This document shows positions 6,916 through 16,400 of a DNA stretch of 19,399 bases, in pieces (position 1 is the first letter of the stretch; each line of letters opens with the position of its first letter). Under the pieces are notes generated by a model. That model worked only from the letters and a program-made list of their open reading frames with translations, did not search any database and was not told where the DNA came from. The DNA is from Thermoplasmata archaeon (GTDB lineage: Archaea; Thermoplasmatota; Thermoplasmata; UBA10834), in the NCBI GenBank assembly GCA_025457845.1, contig JALOTO010000039.1, positions 1 through 19,399 of the forward strand. The letters run 5' to 3'. The position numbers and the translations under genes are program-made.

Positions 6916-7643
6916 ACGCCTACTTCGGGGACAACCACGCGGTCAAGGACGTGAGTCTCTCAGTCCCGAAGAACAAGATCACTGCTATCATCGGCCCGTC
7001 TGGATGCGGCAAATCGACCCTGATTCGGTGCATGAACAGGATGCACGAGGTCGTCAGGGGGGCGAGGGTCGAGGGGAAGGTCCTCCTCGACGGCGAGGAC
7101 ATCTACGGCCCTGGGACCGACGCGGTCCTCGTGCGTCGCAAGGTCGGCATGGTCTTCCAGAAGCCGAACCCCTTCCCGACGATGTCCATCTACGACAACG
7201 TCGTCGCAGGGCTGAGGCTGAACGGCGTCAAGGACTGGAAGGTCCTCGACGAGACCGCCGAGAAGAGCCTACGGCTCGCCGCCCTCTGGGACGAGGTCAA
7301 GCAGTCCCTCAGCGCATCCGGGGTGAGCATCTCGGGCGGTCAGCAGCAGAGGCTCTGCATCGCCAGGGCGCTCGCCGTCGAGCCAGAGGTCCTCCTCCTG
7401 GACGAACCGTGCAGCGCGCTCGACCCCATCGCCACGGCGAAGATAGAGGACCTGCTCTTCGACCTCAAGGACAAGTACACAATCGCGATCGTCACCCACA
7501 ACATGCAGCAGGCCGCCAGGATCGCGGACTACACCGCGTTCATGTACATGGGCCAGCTGATTGAGTTCGACGACACCAAGAAGATATTCGAGAACCCGGA
7601 CAACGAGCTCACGGAGAAGTACATCACAGGGAGGTTCGGATAG
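6885..7643 (+). CDS. pstB: Phosphate ABC transporter ATP-binding protein PstB
   Basis: A 252-residue ATPase that powers phosphate import. All motifs are intact: Walker [10 protein letters not shown] (37-45), Q-loop Gln92 in [12 protein letters not shown] signature SGGQQQR (150-156), Walker [14 protein letters not shown] (169-181) and the switch histidine in IVTHNMQQA (His205). The [12 protein letters not shown] segment and the start [13 protein letters not shown] are PstB-specific rather than general ABC features. ATG 6885 has GGTGAG six bases upstream and lies inside the pstA coding sequence. phoU starts two bases after the stop. Confidence 0.95.
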   Translation: MEAKIETEHLNAYFGDNHAVKDVSLSVPKNKITAIIGPSGCGKSTLIRCMNRMHEVVRGARVEGKVLLDGEDIYGPGTDAVLVRRKVGMVFQKPNPFPTMSIYDNVVAGLRLNGVKDWKVLDETAEKSLRLAALWDEVKQSLSASGVSISGGQQQRLCIARALAVEPEVLLLDEPCSALDPIATAKIEDLLFDLKDKYTIAIVTHNMQQAARIADYTAFMYMGQLIEFDDTKKIFENPDNELTEKYITGRFG

Positions 7644-7645
7644 AC

Positions 7646-8302
7646 ATGAGCCCGAGGAAGGCCTACGAGACCGAGCTGGTCGAGCTTGACCGACAGGTCA
7701 CCGAGATGGCGAGGAAGACCCAACAGGCAATCGAGCTGGCCGTGCGGTCGTTCCAGAGATTGGACCAGGACATGGCGGACGAGGTCAGGAGGATCGACGA
7801 GGAGCTCTACAAGCTCAACATCGAGATAGAGAAGAGGTGCCTCGAGGTGATCGCGCTCCAGTCCCCGGTGGCGAAGGACCTCAGGACCATCGGGACCTAC
7901 ATCAAGGTCATCACCGACTTCGACAGGATAGGCAGATACGCGAAGGACATCGCCGAGGTCACTTTCCATGCCAAGGACATGGCCCACTTCAAGCCGCTGG
8001 TGAGCATACCCCACATGGCTCAGATGGCCGAGAAGATGGTCGACCTGTCCGTGCAGGCGTTCTTGGACAGGGATACGCGCCTGACGAAGGAGGTCTTCGA
8101 GACGGAGGACATGGTCGATTCGCTCTACGACGAGATCTTCAGGGAGATCATCACCTACATGATGGAGGACTCGAAGAAGATCGGCTTCGGCATCAACTAC
8201 CTGCTCGTCGCCCGGTACCTGGAACGCATCGCGGACCACGCGTGCAACATCTCCGAGCGGGTCATCTACATGGTGACCGGGGAGAGGGTCGTCAAGGAGT
8301 AG
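7646..8302 (+). CDS. phoU: PhoU phosphate transport regulator
   Basis: A 218-residue all-helical protein of two three-helix bundles. Each bundle carries the family metal-binding pattern: DLRTIGTYIKVITDFDRIGR (about 77-96) in the first half and ARYLERIADHACNISERVIY in the second (about 190-209). PhoU restrains Pst uptake when phosphate is plentiful; in bacteria it also links Pst to the PhoR kinase, but no histidine kinase or PhoB-like regulator is seen here, so action directly on the transporter is the simpler view. It is the last gene of the pst operon, two bases after pstB, and meets the phosphopantoate ligase gene tail to tail with only three bases between stop codons, leaving no room for a separate terminator. 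Confidence 0.95.
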   Translation: MSPRKAYETELVELDRQVTEMARKTQQAIELAVRSFQRLDQDMADEVRRIDEELYKLNIEIEKRCLEVIALQSPVAKDLRTIGTYIKVITDFDRIGRYAKDIAEVTFHAKDMAHFKPLVSIPHMAQMAEKMVDLSVQAFLDRDTRLTKEVFETEDMVDSLYDEIFREIITYMMEDSKKIGFGINYLLVARYLERIADHACNISERVIYMVTGERVVKE

Positions 8303-8305
8303 AGG

Positions 8306-9058
8306 TCACTCGCCTTCCGCGCCGCCCATGTTCGCGGCCATCCGGGCAAGGACCTGGCGCAGGTTCTCGTCCCTGTCGTAGGATGAGAGGGCGCGCTTCT
8401 GCGCTGCCGTGTCGCCTTCGAGCGACTCGACGCACCTGGTGATCTCCGGGAGCGCCTTCGTCACCTCGTCCACGACGGTGACGGTCGCGGCCTTCGAGGT
8501 GCGCGACATCGGATTGAGGTCGATGGCTATGGTCTTCTTGCCCATCGCAGCGAGGGCGCCCGCCCTGTCCCCGTCCTCGAGGGGGACGAGGACCACATCG
8601 GCCGAGCCTATGCCTTCCTTCGAGCAGAGCCCCCTCATGCTGTCGAGCCCCGGGATCCTCCCGTCGGGCAGGAACCCGAGGACATCCTTCGCCCCCGCGT
8701 CCTGTAGAACCTTGATGATCTTCGAGACCCTGATGTCCGACCGGTGGAACAGCCCGACCTCGATCTTCGCGCCGCAGGCCCCGGCGAGCTCGACGACCGC
8801 CTCGGGACAGAGCGCGGCGACGTTCCCGTTGACCGATATCACGGGATGTTCCGCCTTGAGGAGCAGGGCTCCCGCGGCCCTGCACGCCGCCCTCGCCTCC
8901 TTAGTCGTCCTCTCGCCTAGGAGGTAGTAGAACATCTCGCCCCGGCCGTGGGCTATGAGCCCCTGCGGGACGACCAAACCCTCACGGAATCCCTCCACCA
9001 AGCGCTCCCTGAGCACGAGGGAGGCATAGCGAGGATGTGACTTGGGAATCTCAGTCAT
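8306..9058 (-). CDS. 4-phosphopantoate--beta-alanine ligase (archaeal CoA pathway)
   Basis: A 250-residue enzyme of the COG1701 (DUF137) family, which joins 4-phosphopantoate to beta-alanine with ATP to make 4-phosphopantothenate; archaea use it in place of bacterial PanC and CoaA. Recognised from the near-invariant blocks EIPKSHPRYASL (3-14), GLIAHGRGEMFYYLLGE (33-49), HPVISVNGNVAAL (71-83), AKIEVGLFHRSD (97-108), SADVVLVPLEDGDRAGAL (152-169), AMGKKTIAIDLNPMSRTSKA (171-190) and ATVTVVDEV (191-199). The frame is open to 9124, but the TATA box at 9085-9090 puts the transcription start near 9062, so ATG 9058 is taken and the message is nearly leaderless. No pantoate kinase gene is adjacent. Confidence 0.93.
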   Translation of the reverse strand: MTEIPKSHPRYASLVLRERLVEGFREGLVVPQGLIAHGRGEMFYYLLGERTTKEARAACRAAGALLLKAEHPVISVNGNVAALCPEAVVELAGACGAKIEVGLFHRSDIRVSKIIKVLQDAGAKDVLGFLPDGRIPGLDSMRGLCSKEGIGSADVVLVPLEDGDRAGALAAMGKKTIAIDLNPMSRTSKAATVTVVDEVTKALPEITRCVESLEGDTAAQKRALSSYDRDENLRQVLARMAANMGGAEGE

Positions 9059-9076
9059 GGCATATCGTCTCACGGT

Positions 9077-9101
9077 CGTGCCCTTATATAGGGCGGGCAC
9101 G
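9077..9101 (-). promoter_or_regulatory. Phosphopantoate ligase promoter: TATA box inside a palindrome
   Basis: CGTGCCC (9077-9083) and GGGCACG (9095-9101) form a 7-bp dyad, and GCCC (9080-9083) / GGGC (9091-9094) an alternative inner one, around TTATATA (9084-9090). On the minus strand the TATA box is CTATATAAGG, about 25 bases from a start near 9062. A protein bound to this dyad would compete with TBP. Confidence 0.55.
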
Positions 9102-9120
9102 CGCAGGAGTGGATGGGCAG

Positions 9121-9140
9121 TCAATCCTTATATAGATTGA
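9121..9140. promoter_or_regulatory. Second TATA-centred palindrome in the divergent promoter region
   Basis: TCAATC (9121-9126) and GATTGA (9135-9140) are perfect inverted arms around CTTATATA. The 10-base string CCTTATATAG at 9126-9135 is an exact copy of the one at 9082-9091, 44 bases away. Whether this TATA box drives gar1, the phosphopantoate ligase gene or neither is unclear; it may be an operator that resembles a promoter. Confidence 0.45.
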
Positions 9141-9148
9141 GAAAAGAC

Positions 9149-9193
9149 TTTTATATAACGATGCATATAGGGCGCCGGCCACAACATATAAAA
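9149..9193 (+). promoter_or_regulatory. gar1 promoter region with several TATA-like boxes
   Basis: TTTTATATAA (9149-9158) would place a start near 9180 and is the best candidate; CATATAG (9164-9170) and CATATAAAAA (9185-9194) are further TATA-like strings. The last would place a start at about 9211-9214, matching a leaderless message beginning at the second GTG of gar1. Which one is used cannot be decided from sequence. Confidence 0.5.
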
Positions 9194-9201
9194 ACAATTC
9201 G

Positions 9202-9471
9202 GTGAGCACGGTGCAGCTTCTCGGCGTGATACAGGATATATCCCACGACGGGAAACTCATCGTGAAGGCGAGATTCGCCCCGAATCCCAAAGCAATTGTG
9301 AGGGACAACCTCAGGGGGGAGGTTGGCACGATCACAAAGGTTTTCGGCCCCACCCGCTCACCCTACGTGGCAATAACGCCGCGGAAAGAACTGAAGACCC
9401 TTGCTGTGCTCGGCAAGGAGGTCTACGTTCAACAGGAGAGGGACTATGCCAAAGGTAAGAGAGGAAACTGA
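9202..9471 (+). CDS. gar1: H/ACA RNP protein Gar1-like
   Basis: An 89-residue small beta-barrel protein matching archaeal Gar1, a subunit of the H/ACA guide RNP that converts uridine to pseudouridine in rRNA. The core reads [17 protein letters not shown], then [20 protein letters not shown] (the conserved GxVxxVFGPV-PYVxI pattern) and LGKEVYVQQ. The start is uncertain: GTG 9202 gives MSTVQLLG with no ribosome-binding site, whereas GTG 9211 has GGTGAG (9201-9206) four bases ahead and would begin directly at the barrel. Its 3' end overlaps tfb by 26 bases; a gar1-tfb pair recurs in euryarchaea, supporting both assignments. Confidence 0.85.
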   Translation: MSTVQLLGVIQDISHDGKLIVKARFAPNPKAIVRDNLRGEVGTITKVFGPTRSPYVAITPRKELKTLAVLGKEVYVQQERDYAKGKRGN

Positions 9472-10348
9472 GCAGATAGAACGCTGCCCAGAATGCAACA
9501 GCTCTCACCTAGTGAGAGACTACGAGCGCGGGGAACTCGTGTGCGAGGACTGCGGTATCGTCCTGGACGACCAGTTGATAGACCAGGGTCCTGAGTGGAG
9601 GGCCTTCGACGTGGAACAGGGGGAGAAGAGGGCGAGGACTGGCGCCCCCATGACCTACACCATCCACGACAAGGGGTTGTCCACCGAGATATCGTGGAAG
9701 AACAAGGACTCGTACGGGAAGAGCATCCCGACGAGGAACAGGGCCCAGCTCTACAGGCTGAGGAAGTGGCAGAGGAGGATCAGGGTCTCCAACGCCACGG
9801 AGCGCAACCTGGCCTTCGCTTTGAGCGAGCTCGACAGGATGGCCTCTTCGATGGGGCTGCCGAGGAACGTGAGGGAGACCGCTGCCATGACCTACAGGAA
9901 GGCGGTCAACAAGAACCTCATACGCGGCAGGAGCATCGAGGGCGTCGTCGCCGCATCTCTGTACGCGGCCTGCAGGCAGTGCAACGTCCCGAGGACGTTG
10001 GACGAGGTCGCGAACTCCAGCAGGGTCGGACGCAAGGAGATCGGGAGGACCTACAGGTTCATGACCCGCGAGCTCAAGCTCAAGCTGATGCCGACCAAGC
10101 CACAGGACTATGTGTCCAGGTTCTGCTCGGAACTGAAGCTCTCGGGCGAGGTGCAGTCCAAGGCGACCGAGATACTGAAGGACGCCGCCAAGAAGGAGCT
10201 CACATCCGGCAGGGGCCCGACGGGCGTCGCCGCGGCCGCGATATACATCTCGAGCATCCTGTGCAACGAGCGCAGGACCCAGAGGCTACAAGGAACTCAC
10301 AGAGAAGCTTGGCATAGAGGTCCAGCTCTGAGGCCTTCAAACCATTGA
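9446..10348 (+). pseudogene. tfb: Transcription initiation factor TFB with disrupted C-terminus
   Basis: TFB recruits RNA polymerase to TBP-bound promoters. Intact parts: the zinc ribbon CPEC...CEDC (Cys14, 17, 33, 36), the B-reader/linker region to about residue 100, the first cyclin repeat (about 113-205) and most of the second (from about 212) through [19 protein letters not shown] and ERRTQR at residue 280. Normally a helix-turn-helix of about 16 residues follows and then [14 protein letters not shown]. Here the last string is present but in another frame (10287-10331, ending TGA at 10329-10331), reached right after the ERRTQR codons. The reading frame instead adds 20 unrelated residues and stops at 10348, giving 300 residues. 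The helix that contacts the BRE element is therefore missing. An assembly error is a real alternative. ATG 9446 follows AGGAGAGG. Confidence 0.85.
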
Positions 10349-10359
10349 TAGAAATCCTT

Positions 10360-10415
10360 CCCAGCGGCCGGACCCGTTCTCCGGGTACCGAGCCGCTGGG
10401 GCTTCGGGTTTTTCC
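10360..10415. terminator. Strong hairpin and T-run between tfb and the surface-protein gene
   Basis: CCCAGCGGC (10360-10368) pairs perfectly with GCCGCTGGG (10392-10400), and inside it ACCCG (10372-10376) pairs with CGGGT (10382-10386). On the plus strand TTTTT follows at 10409-10413, fitting termination of the gar1-tfb transcript. The stem can also form in the transcript of the convergent surface-protein gene. Confidence 0.65.
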
Positions 10416-10419
10416 TGGA

Positions 10420-13400
10420 TTACTTCTTGCGGCGCATCATGTAGACCGCGATGCCGGCCAGGACCACGACGACCAGGACGCCGCCGATAATGTACGGCAT
10501 CAAGTTCGTCTCGGATTTGATGTCCACGGTGAAGGTCACCTCGACCTCCTCCATGTTCCCGGCGGCGTCGTACGCCCGGACGGTCACCGTGTGCTCTCCT
10601 GACTCGAGGTCCTCGAAGAGGCGCTCGGTGTCGTCGCCCACATCGACGAACGACCCGTCGTCGATGCTGACCTCGCACCTGTCGATACCGCTCACAGCGT
10701 CAGAGACTTCCCAGCTGACTGTCACCTCAGCAGTCTCGAACGAGTCGCCATCGTCGGGGGAGGCTATGCTCAGCTCCGGGGCGGTCGTGTCCACCGTGAC
10801 CGAGACGTACACCTGAGCGGCGTTGCCCGCCATGTCGGTCACACGGACATAGAGGTCGATGGAACCGTCATCCAGCCCGGTGAACTCGAACGTCCCACCG
10901 GTTGCCGTGGTCCACGAAGTCGCGTCGATGCTGACCTCCACCGTCGCGATCCCGCTGCCCGAGTCGGAAGCGGTCCATTCCATCGTTACCATGTCCTCGG
11001 CGAACAGTGAGCCCGATTCAGGCGAAGTCACTGTCACAGTCGGCGTCGTTGTGTCGACCACGACCTCTATCGAGGCTGATGCCGCGTTGCCCGCTCCATC
11101 AGTCACGGTCACTTCAACGGTGTGCGCCCCGTCCTCGAGGGCGGTGAGCTCGAAGCTGCCTCCAGTCACCGTCGTGAGAGCGCCTCCGTCGACGCTGTAC
11201 TGGACCGTCTCGACCCCGCTGCCGAGGTCGGTGGCCACATAGGTCACGTCCACCGAGTCGGAGCTCGTCAGCTCTCCATCATCAGGCGATGTTATCGAGA
11301 CCGTCGGGTCGGTCACATCCACCCTGAACGTGACCTCCTCCGTCGCCTCGTTCCCTGCAACGTCTGTCGCCCTTATGGCGACCGTGTGGAGGCCTTCCGC
11401 AAGGCCGGCGAGGGCCTCGGTCCCATCGGTCACGACCGTCCAAACGCCATCGTCGACCTGCATCTCGACGGCGTCCAGTCCAGAGGTGACATCCGTCGCG
11501 GTCCACTCCACGGCCACCGATGTGCTCGAAATCTCGTCCCCGCTCACCGGGGCGCTGATCTCGATGACAGGGGCGGTCGTGTCGACCACGAAGTCTATCG
11601 TATCGGAGGAAGTCTGACCGGCATCGTCCTCCACTGACACCTCGAAGGTGTGGGAGCCGTCCGCGATCGAGGACAGGGTCACGGAGCTGCCCGTCACCAC
11701 GACCCATGAACCACCGTCGACGCGGTACTGGATGGTCTCGGAGTCCGCCGACGCTTCCCAGACGAACACTATCGACGCCGACGAGGACACATAGCCATCG
11801 ACCGGTGAGACGATGGAGACACTCGGTCCTACGGTGTCCACAGTGAATGTCACCGACGCGCTCCCCTCGTTCCCGAGGAGATCCGTCGCCATCACTACCA
11901 CTGTGTGCTCGCCGTCAGCTAGGCCGGTCAAGGCCGTGGTCCCACCAGTCACAGTCGTCCACGCGCCGCCGTCGACCTGCATCTCGACCGTATCGACACC
12001 GACGCCAGTTCCATCGTCGGCGGTCCATGCGACATCGACCGTGGACGATGGTAGTGTGGCACCTTCATCCGGCTCCGTTATGACCACGGTCGGACCGGTG
12101 GCATCGACCACGATCCCGACTGAGTCCATGGCCCAGTTGCCTGCGGAGTCGGTAGCCATCACTTCTATCGTGTGCGAGCCGTCGGAGAGGCCATAGACTG
12201 TCGTCGGAGAGGTCCCCGCGTCCAGCCAAATGCCTCCGTCGACCCTCACCTCGACTGTGCTTATACCGCAGCCGAGGTCCGTTGCGGTCCAGGTGACATC
12301 GATGTCCTCCGTCCCGACTTCAGCGCCATCATCTGGCGATGTTATCGACACAGACGGGTCCGTCATGTCGACCGTGAACGTGACCGAGTCGGTGTAATCG
12401 TTCCCGGCATCGTCACTGGCCATCACATCCACGGTGTGCTCTCCCTCGTCGAGACCTGAGAGGGTCACCGAATCCTCGGTGACCGCCTGCCAAGATCCTC
12501 CGTCGACGCGGTACTCAACAGTCACCTCTGGCCCGGTCTCGGAGACCGTCCAAGAGATCACCAACGTGTCAGTGTCTATGCATGCCCCGTCCTCCGGCGA
12601 GGTTATCGTCACCATCGGGGCCGTAGCGTCTACAGTGAAGGACACAGTGTCCTGGTCGCTGTTTCCGGCCATATCGAACGCACGGACGTCTACCGTGTGG
12701 TCGCCGTCGTCTAGGGTGAGAGTCTCTGGCGAGGACGCCACTTCGTACCATGCCCCTCCGTCGACGCTGACCTCCTGGTAGTCGATCTCGGAACCGATAT
12801 CTGAAGCCTGCCAGACTATGTCAACATCGGATGTGAGCACCGTGGCCCCATCGGCTGGGGCGGTGATGTGCACTGTTGGTTCGTAGGTGTCGACGACGAA
12901 CCCAACCGATTCCGTCGCAACATTGGTCGCCTCGTCCACCGCTCTTACCTGTACCGTGTGAGCACCCTCGTCCAGCGACGCGTATGACACACTGTCTCCC
13001 GTCGCATCCACCCAACCCTCGTCATCGAGCTTGGTGGAGACCGATGACACCGAGGAAGTGACATCCTCGACAGTCCACGTCACAGTGACGTCCGTCGAGG
13101 CGATGTAGGAACCGTCCTCGGGTGCGGTCATGGTTATGACAGGAGCGGTGCTGTCCACGGTGAACGACACATCGGACTCCGAGGACCAGTCCACCATGTC
13201 GACCGCATACACGGTCACAGTGTGGAGTCCGTCCTCGAGGTCCAGGGTGACGGAAACTGCGAGTTCCGCCGCACCCTCCGTCACGGTCAGAGCGACCGCT
13301 CCCCCTCCGTCCACCGAATAGCTGACACTCTTGAGACCCGTCTGGTTGTCCCATACGGTCCCGGTCAGGCCGACCGCGCTGTCCCCCACCAGCGCACCCT

Positions 13401-16400
13401 CCTCGGGTGCCGTTACCTGGATGTCCGGTGAGGTGGTGTCCAGTATGGTCTCAGTATCCGGGGCAGCAGGTGCCAGTTCCCTCTGGCCGAGCTCGTTGAC
13501 CGCTATGCTGTAGAACGAGTAGAGACCGTCACCGTCGGCTGCGACGAAGTCCCAGATGTACGGGTGCGCGAAGTCGGCTGAGTAGTTCTCGTACGCCCCG
13601 CCCTCGTAGCTGTACCAGAGCTCGACCCACAGGATGACCCACTCATCGTCCGCGCTCGCGGTCACCATTATCTCGGAGTCGGTCGTCGTCTCGTCGAGCG
13701 CACTCACCGAGGACACTGGTAGCCCTGCATCCATCAGGATCCAGGTGTCGTTCGCAGAAGGGACCGCCTCCCTGTTCCCCGCGTAGTCCGTGGCAAGTGT
13801 GAAGAACGCGTAGTATCCGTCACCGCGCGCATCCGATGCGTTGAAGGTGAACGAGTACGGCGCCTCCGTGTCCATGCCCCACCAGGAGAACTGCCCGCCA
13901 TCGAAGTTGTAGTACAGATCCACCCTCGATATGCCGTTCGCGTTCGGGTCGTTCGCGTCCGCCAGCACGTCGAACTCGACGTCAGTCACGACCGTGCCAG
14001 GCGCAGGGTCGGATATGGACGACACCGGCGCGACGGTGTCGGGTATGAGACTGAAGTCCTCCACCTCTGCGCTGTTCGCGGTGACGGTTATGCCCGTGTG
14101 GGTCTGCCATATGTAGGATGTGGCGGTGACGCGGACGGCGTACACGCCGATGCCGACATTCGAGAAGGCATACGCCCCGATGCTGCTCGTCGTCGCTGAC
14201 GACACGAGTTCCAGGCTGCCGTCCTCGAGCAGTTGCACAGTCGCCCCGCTTATCGGCATTCCGGTCAGCGCGTTGCGCACCGTACCCATGACGCTCGGCA
14301 GGCGGTCGAAGCCTTCGACCATGGTCGTAGTGACGTTCTGGACCAAGGTCTCCACGAATGTCCTCGAATCATAACCGAGCTTGGATGCGTTTATCCAGGC
14401 CACGCCCTGGGCGTTGACCTGCAGGGTGACCATGCCCGTCGAGTTCGTCGTGCCGTAGGCGACGCGTGTGCCTCCTATCTCCACCTCCACGAGCACTCCA
14501 GAGAGTGGCTCGTCCGCAGGAGTGCTGCCGTTGTCGGTGGCCGTGAACTCGAGGACTGGCCAGTGCTCGAGCCTGAGGTCCTTGGTAAGGTTGTCACCTG
14601 CGGCAATCGTGAAGGTCGTCGTGTTCGTGAAGTAGTACGGCGTCGACGCCCTGACGGTGATCTCCCCCTCGACCGTCAGCCGGACGAAGTACTCCCCGTC
14701 CTTGTCGGTCGTGGTGGCCGCCAGCACGGACCCAGTGCCAGAAAGCACCTCGATCGCGACGTCCTCCAGAGTGTCGCTGACCGTTAGGCCGTCATATACG
14801 GTGCCGTGTACCACAGGCAGCGCGCACAGCGAGAAGCTCACGTTGGTCCTGGATTCCGCTATGAGGGCCCAGGACTCGCTCTCAGATATGTACCCGGTAT
14901 GGGACGCGTTTATCCAGTAGGTCCCTGGAGGTACCGAGATGTCTGTCGCTATGCCGTAGCTACCGTTCGTCGTCGTCCTAGCTGTGGTCGACACGCCCGC
15001 ACCCTGTATCGTCACCAGGGCGTCGTAGATGCCTATCCCAGTGCTCTCGTCGAGCACGTAGCCGAAGACTGTCGGGTTCGCAGGGACTATGACCTCGGTT
15101 CCGAGGAACAGATGAGCTGACCCGCTGTATGTAGTGCCGTTCAGTGGGGCACCGACTATGAAGTCCGCAGCGGCGTCGCCATCGAAGTCGGCCACTTGGT
15201 GCTCTCCGGATGCTACGGAGAAGCCGAACTGGGCACCGATGGAGAGACCCGTTGCGACCTCGTCTGCGTCCGTGTCGGCGGTCGAGTTACCGAAGAAGAC
15301 GTATACCTTCCCCGCGTCAGCGTACGCATCGTCGTTGTATGGAGCACCGACGACGAGGTCTGTCATCAGGTCAGTTCTCGGGTCCCCGGCGCAGATCGAG
15401 TAACCGAACCTGTCGTTACTCATCTCACCGACGAATGTCTTGTCGGCCGTGTTATCGAACTTGCCGGAAATCGAAGAGCCGTGGTAGATGTAGACCTTCC
15501 CCGCGGATTCGCCGGGAGCGCCGACCGCTAGGTCGCCGTAGGAGTCGTCATCGAAGTCGAGCATAGCGAGCGAGTTGCCGAAGTTGCCATTGATTGTGCT
15601 GCCGGCCAGCGTGACGTACTTCGGAGTGGACTTGGCTGGGTTCAGAATGACCTGGACTGCGCCCTTGGCCGAGCTGCTCATCGGCGCACCCACGGCCAGG
15701 TCCGGTGAGACCGTGCCGTCGACGTTGATTCCGCCAGCTATTGATGAACCGTACCTGTCACCAGTGGTCGCCCCGCTGAACGACTTGTCCGCGGTCGCGT
15801 CCATAGGTGATCCGCCATAGTAGACCGCAACGCGGCCCGCTCCTGAGAGCGGGGCACCGACGGCGATGTCGTCGTAGCCGTCGGAGTTCAGGTCGCCGAC
15901 AGCAGCCACAGCGAAGCCGAATGACTCGCCGGCGGTCGAACCACCAATCCGGAGGTTCGCGTTCCAGGCGCGGTCCTTGATGGATGCGATGGATGCACCG
16001 TTGAACACATAAGCCGTGCCGGCATCCGATGCCGCCGTGTCGTTGAACGGCGCGCCGATGACGAGGTCTCCGCGGCCGTCGGAGTTGAGGTCGCCGGCAT
16101 ATGCGACCGACCAGCCGAACTGCTCTCCGCGAGAACCCAGTATGGTGACCTCAGGAGTGTCGTCTAGAACTCCCCCGTCATATATCATGACGGCACCCGA
16201 TAGTCCCCCGTTAGTCCCGTCGCTCGGAGCCCCGACAATGAGCTCCGCGACCCCGTCACCGTCTATGTCGCCTATGGCGACAGATCGGCCAGCCAGACCA
16301 TAATCGGTCGGGCCGTTGACGCTGAGGACCGGATCGACCGTTTCAGGGGTGGCCCCTCTGGCGGTCAGTGATGGCATGAGCAGCACTGCCGTCATGGCCA

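Noticed and set aside
10283..10331. Programmed +1 frameshift in tfb
   Set aside because: Skipping one base would recover [14 protein letters not shown], but the roughly 16-residue helix-turn-helix before it would still be missing, and there is no slippery sequence. A deletion or assembly error explains it better.
10519..13437. CRISPR-like or satellite array
   Set aside because: Periodicity is about 260 bases and coincides with Ig-like domain units in one open reading frame; DNA copies are diverged and there are no constant short repeats with spacers.
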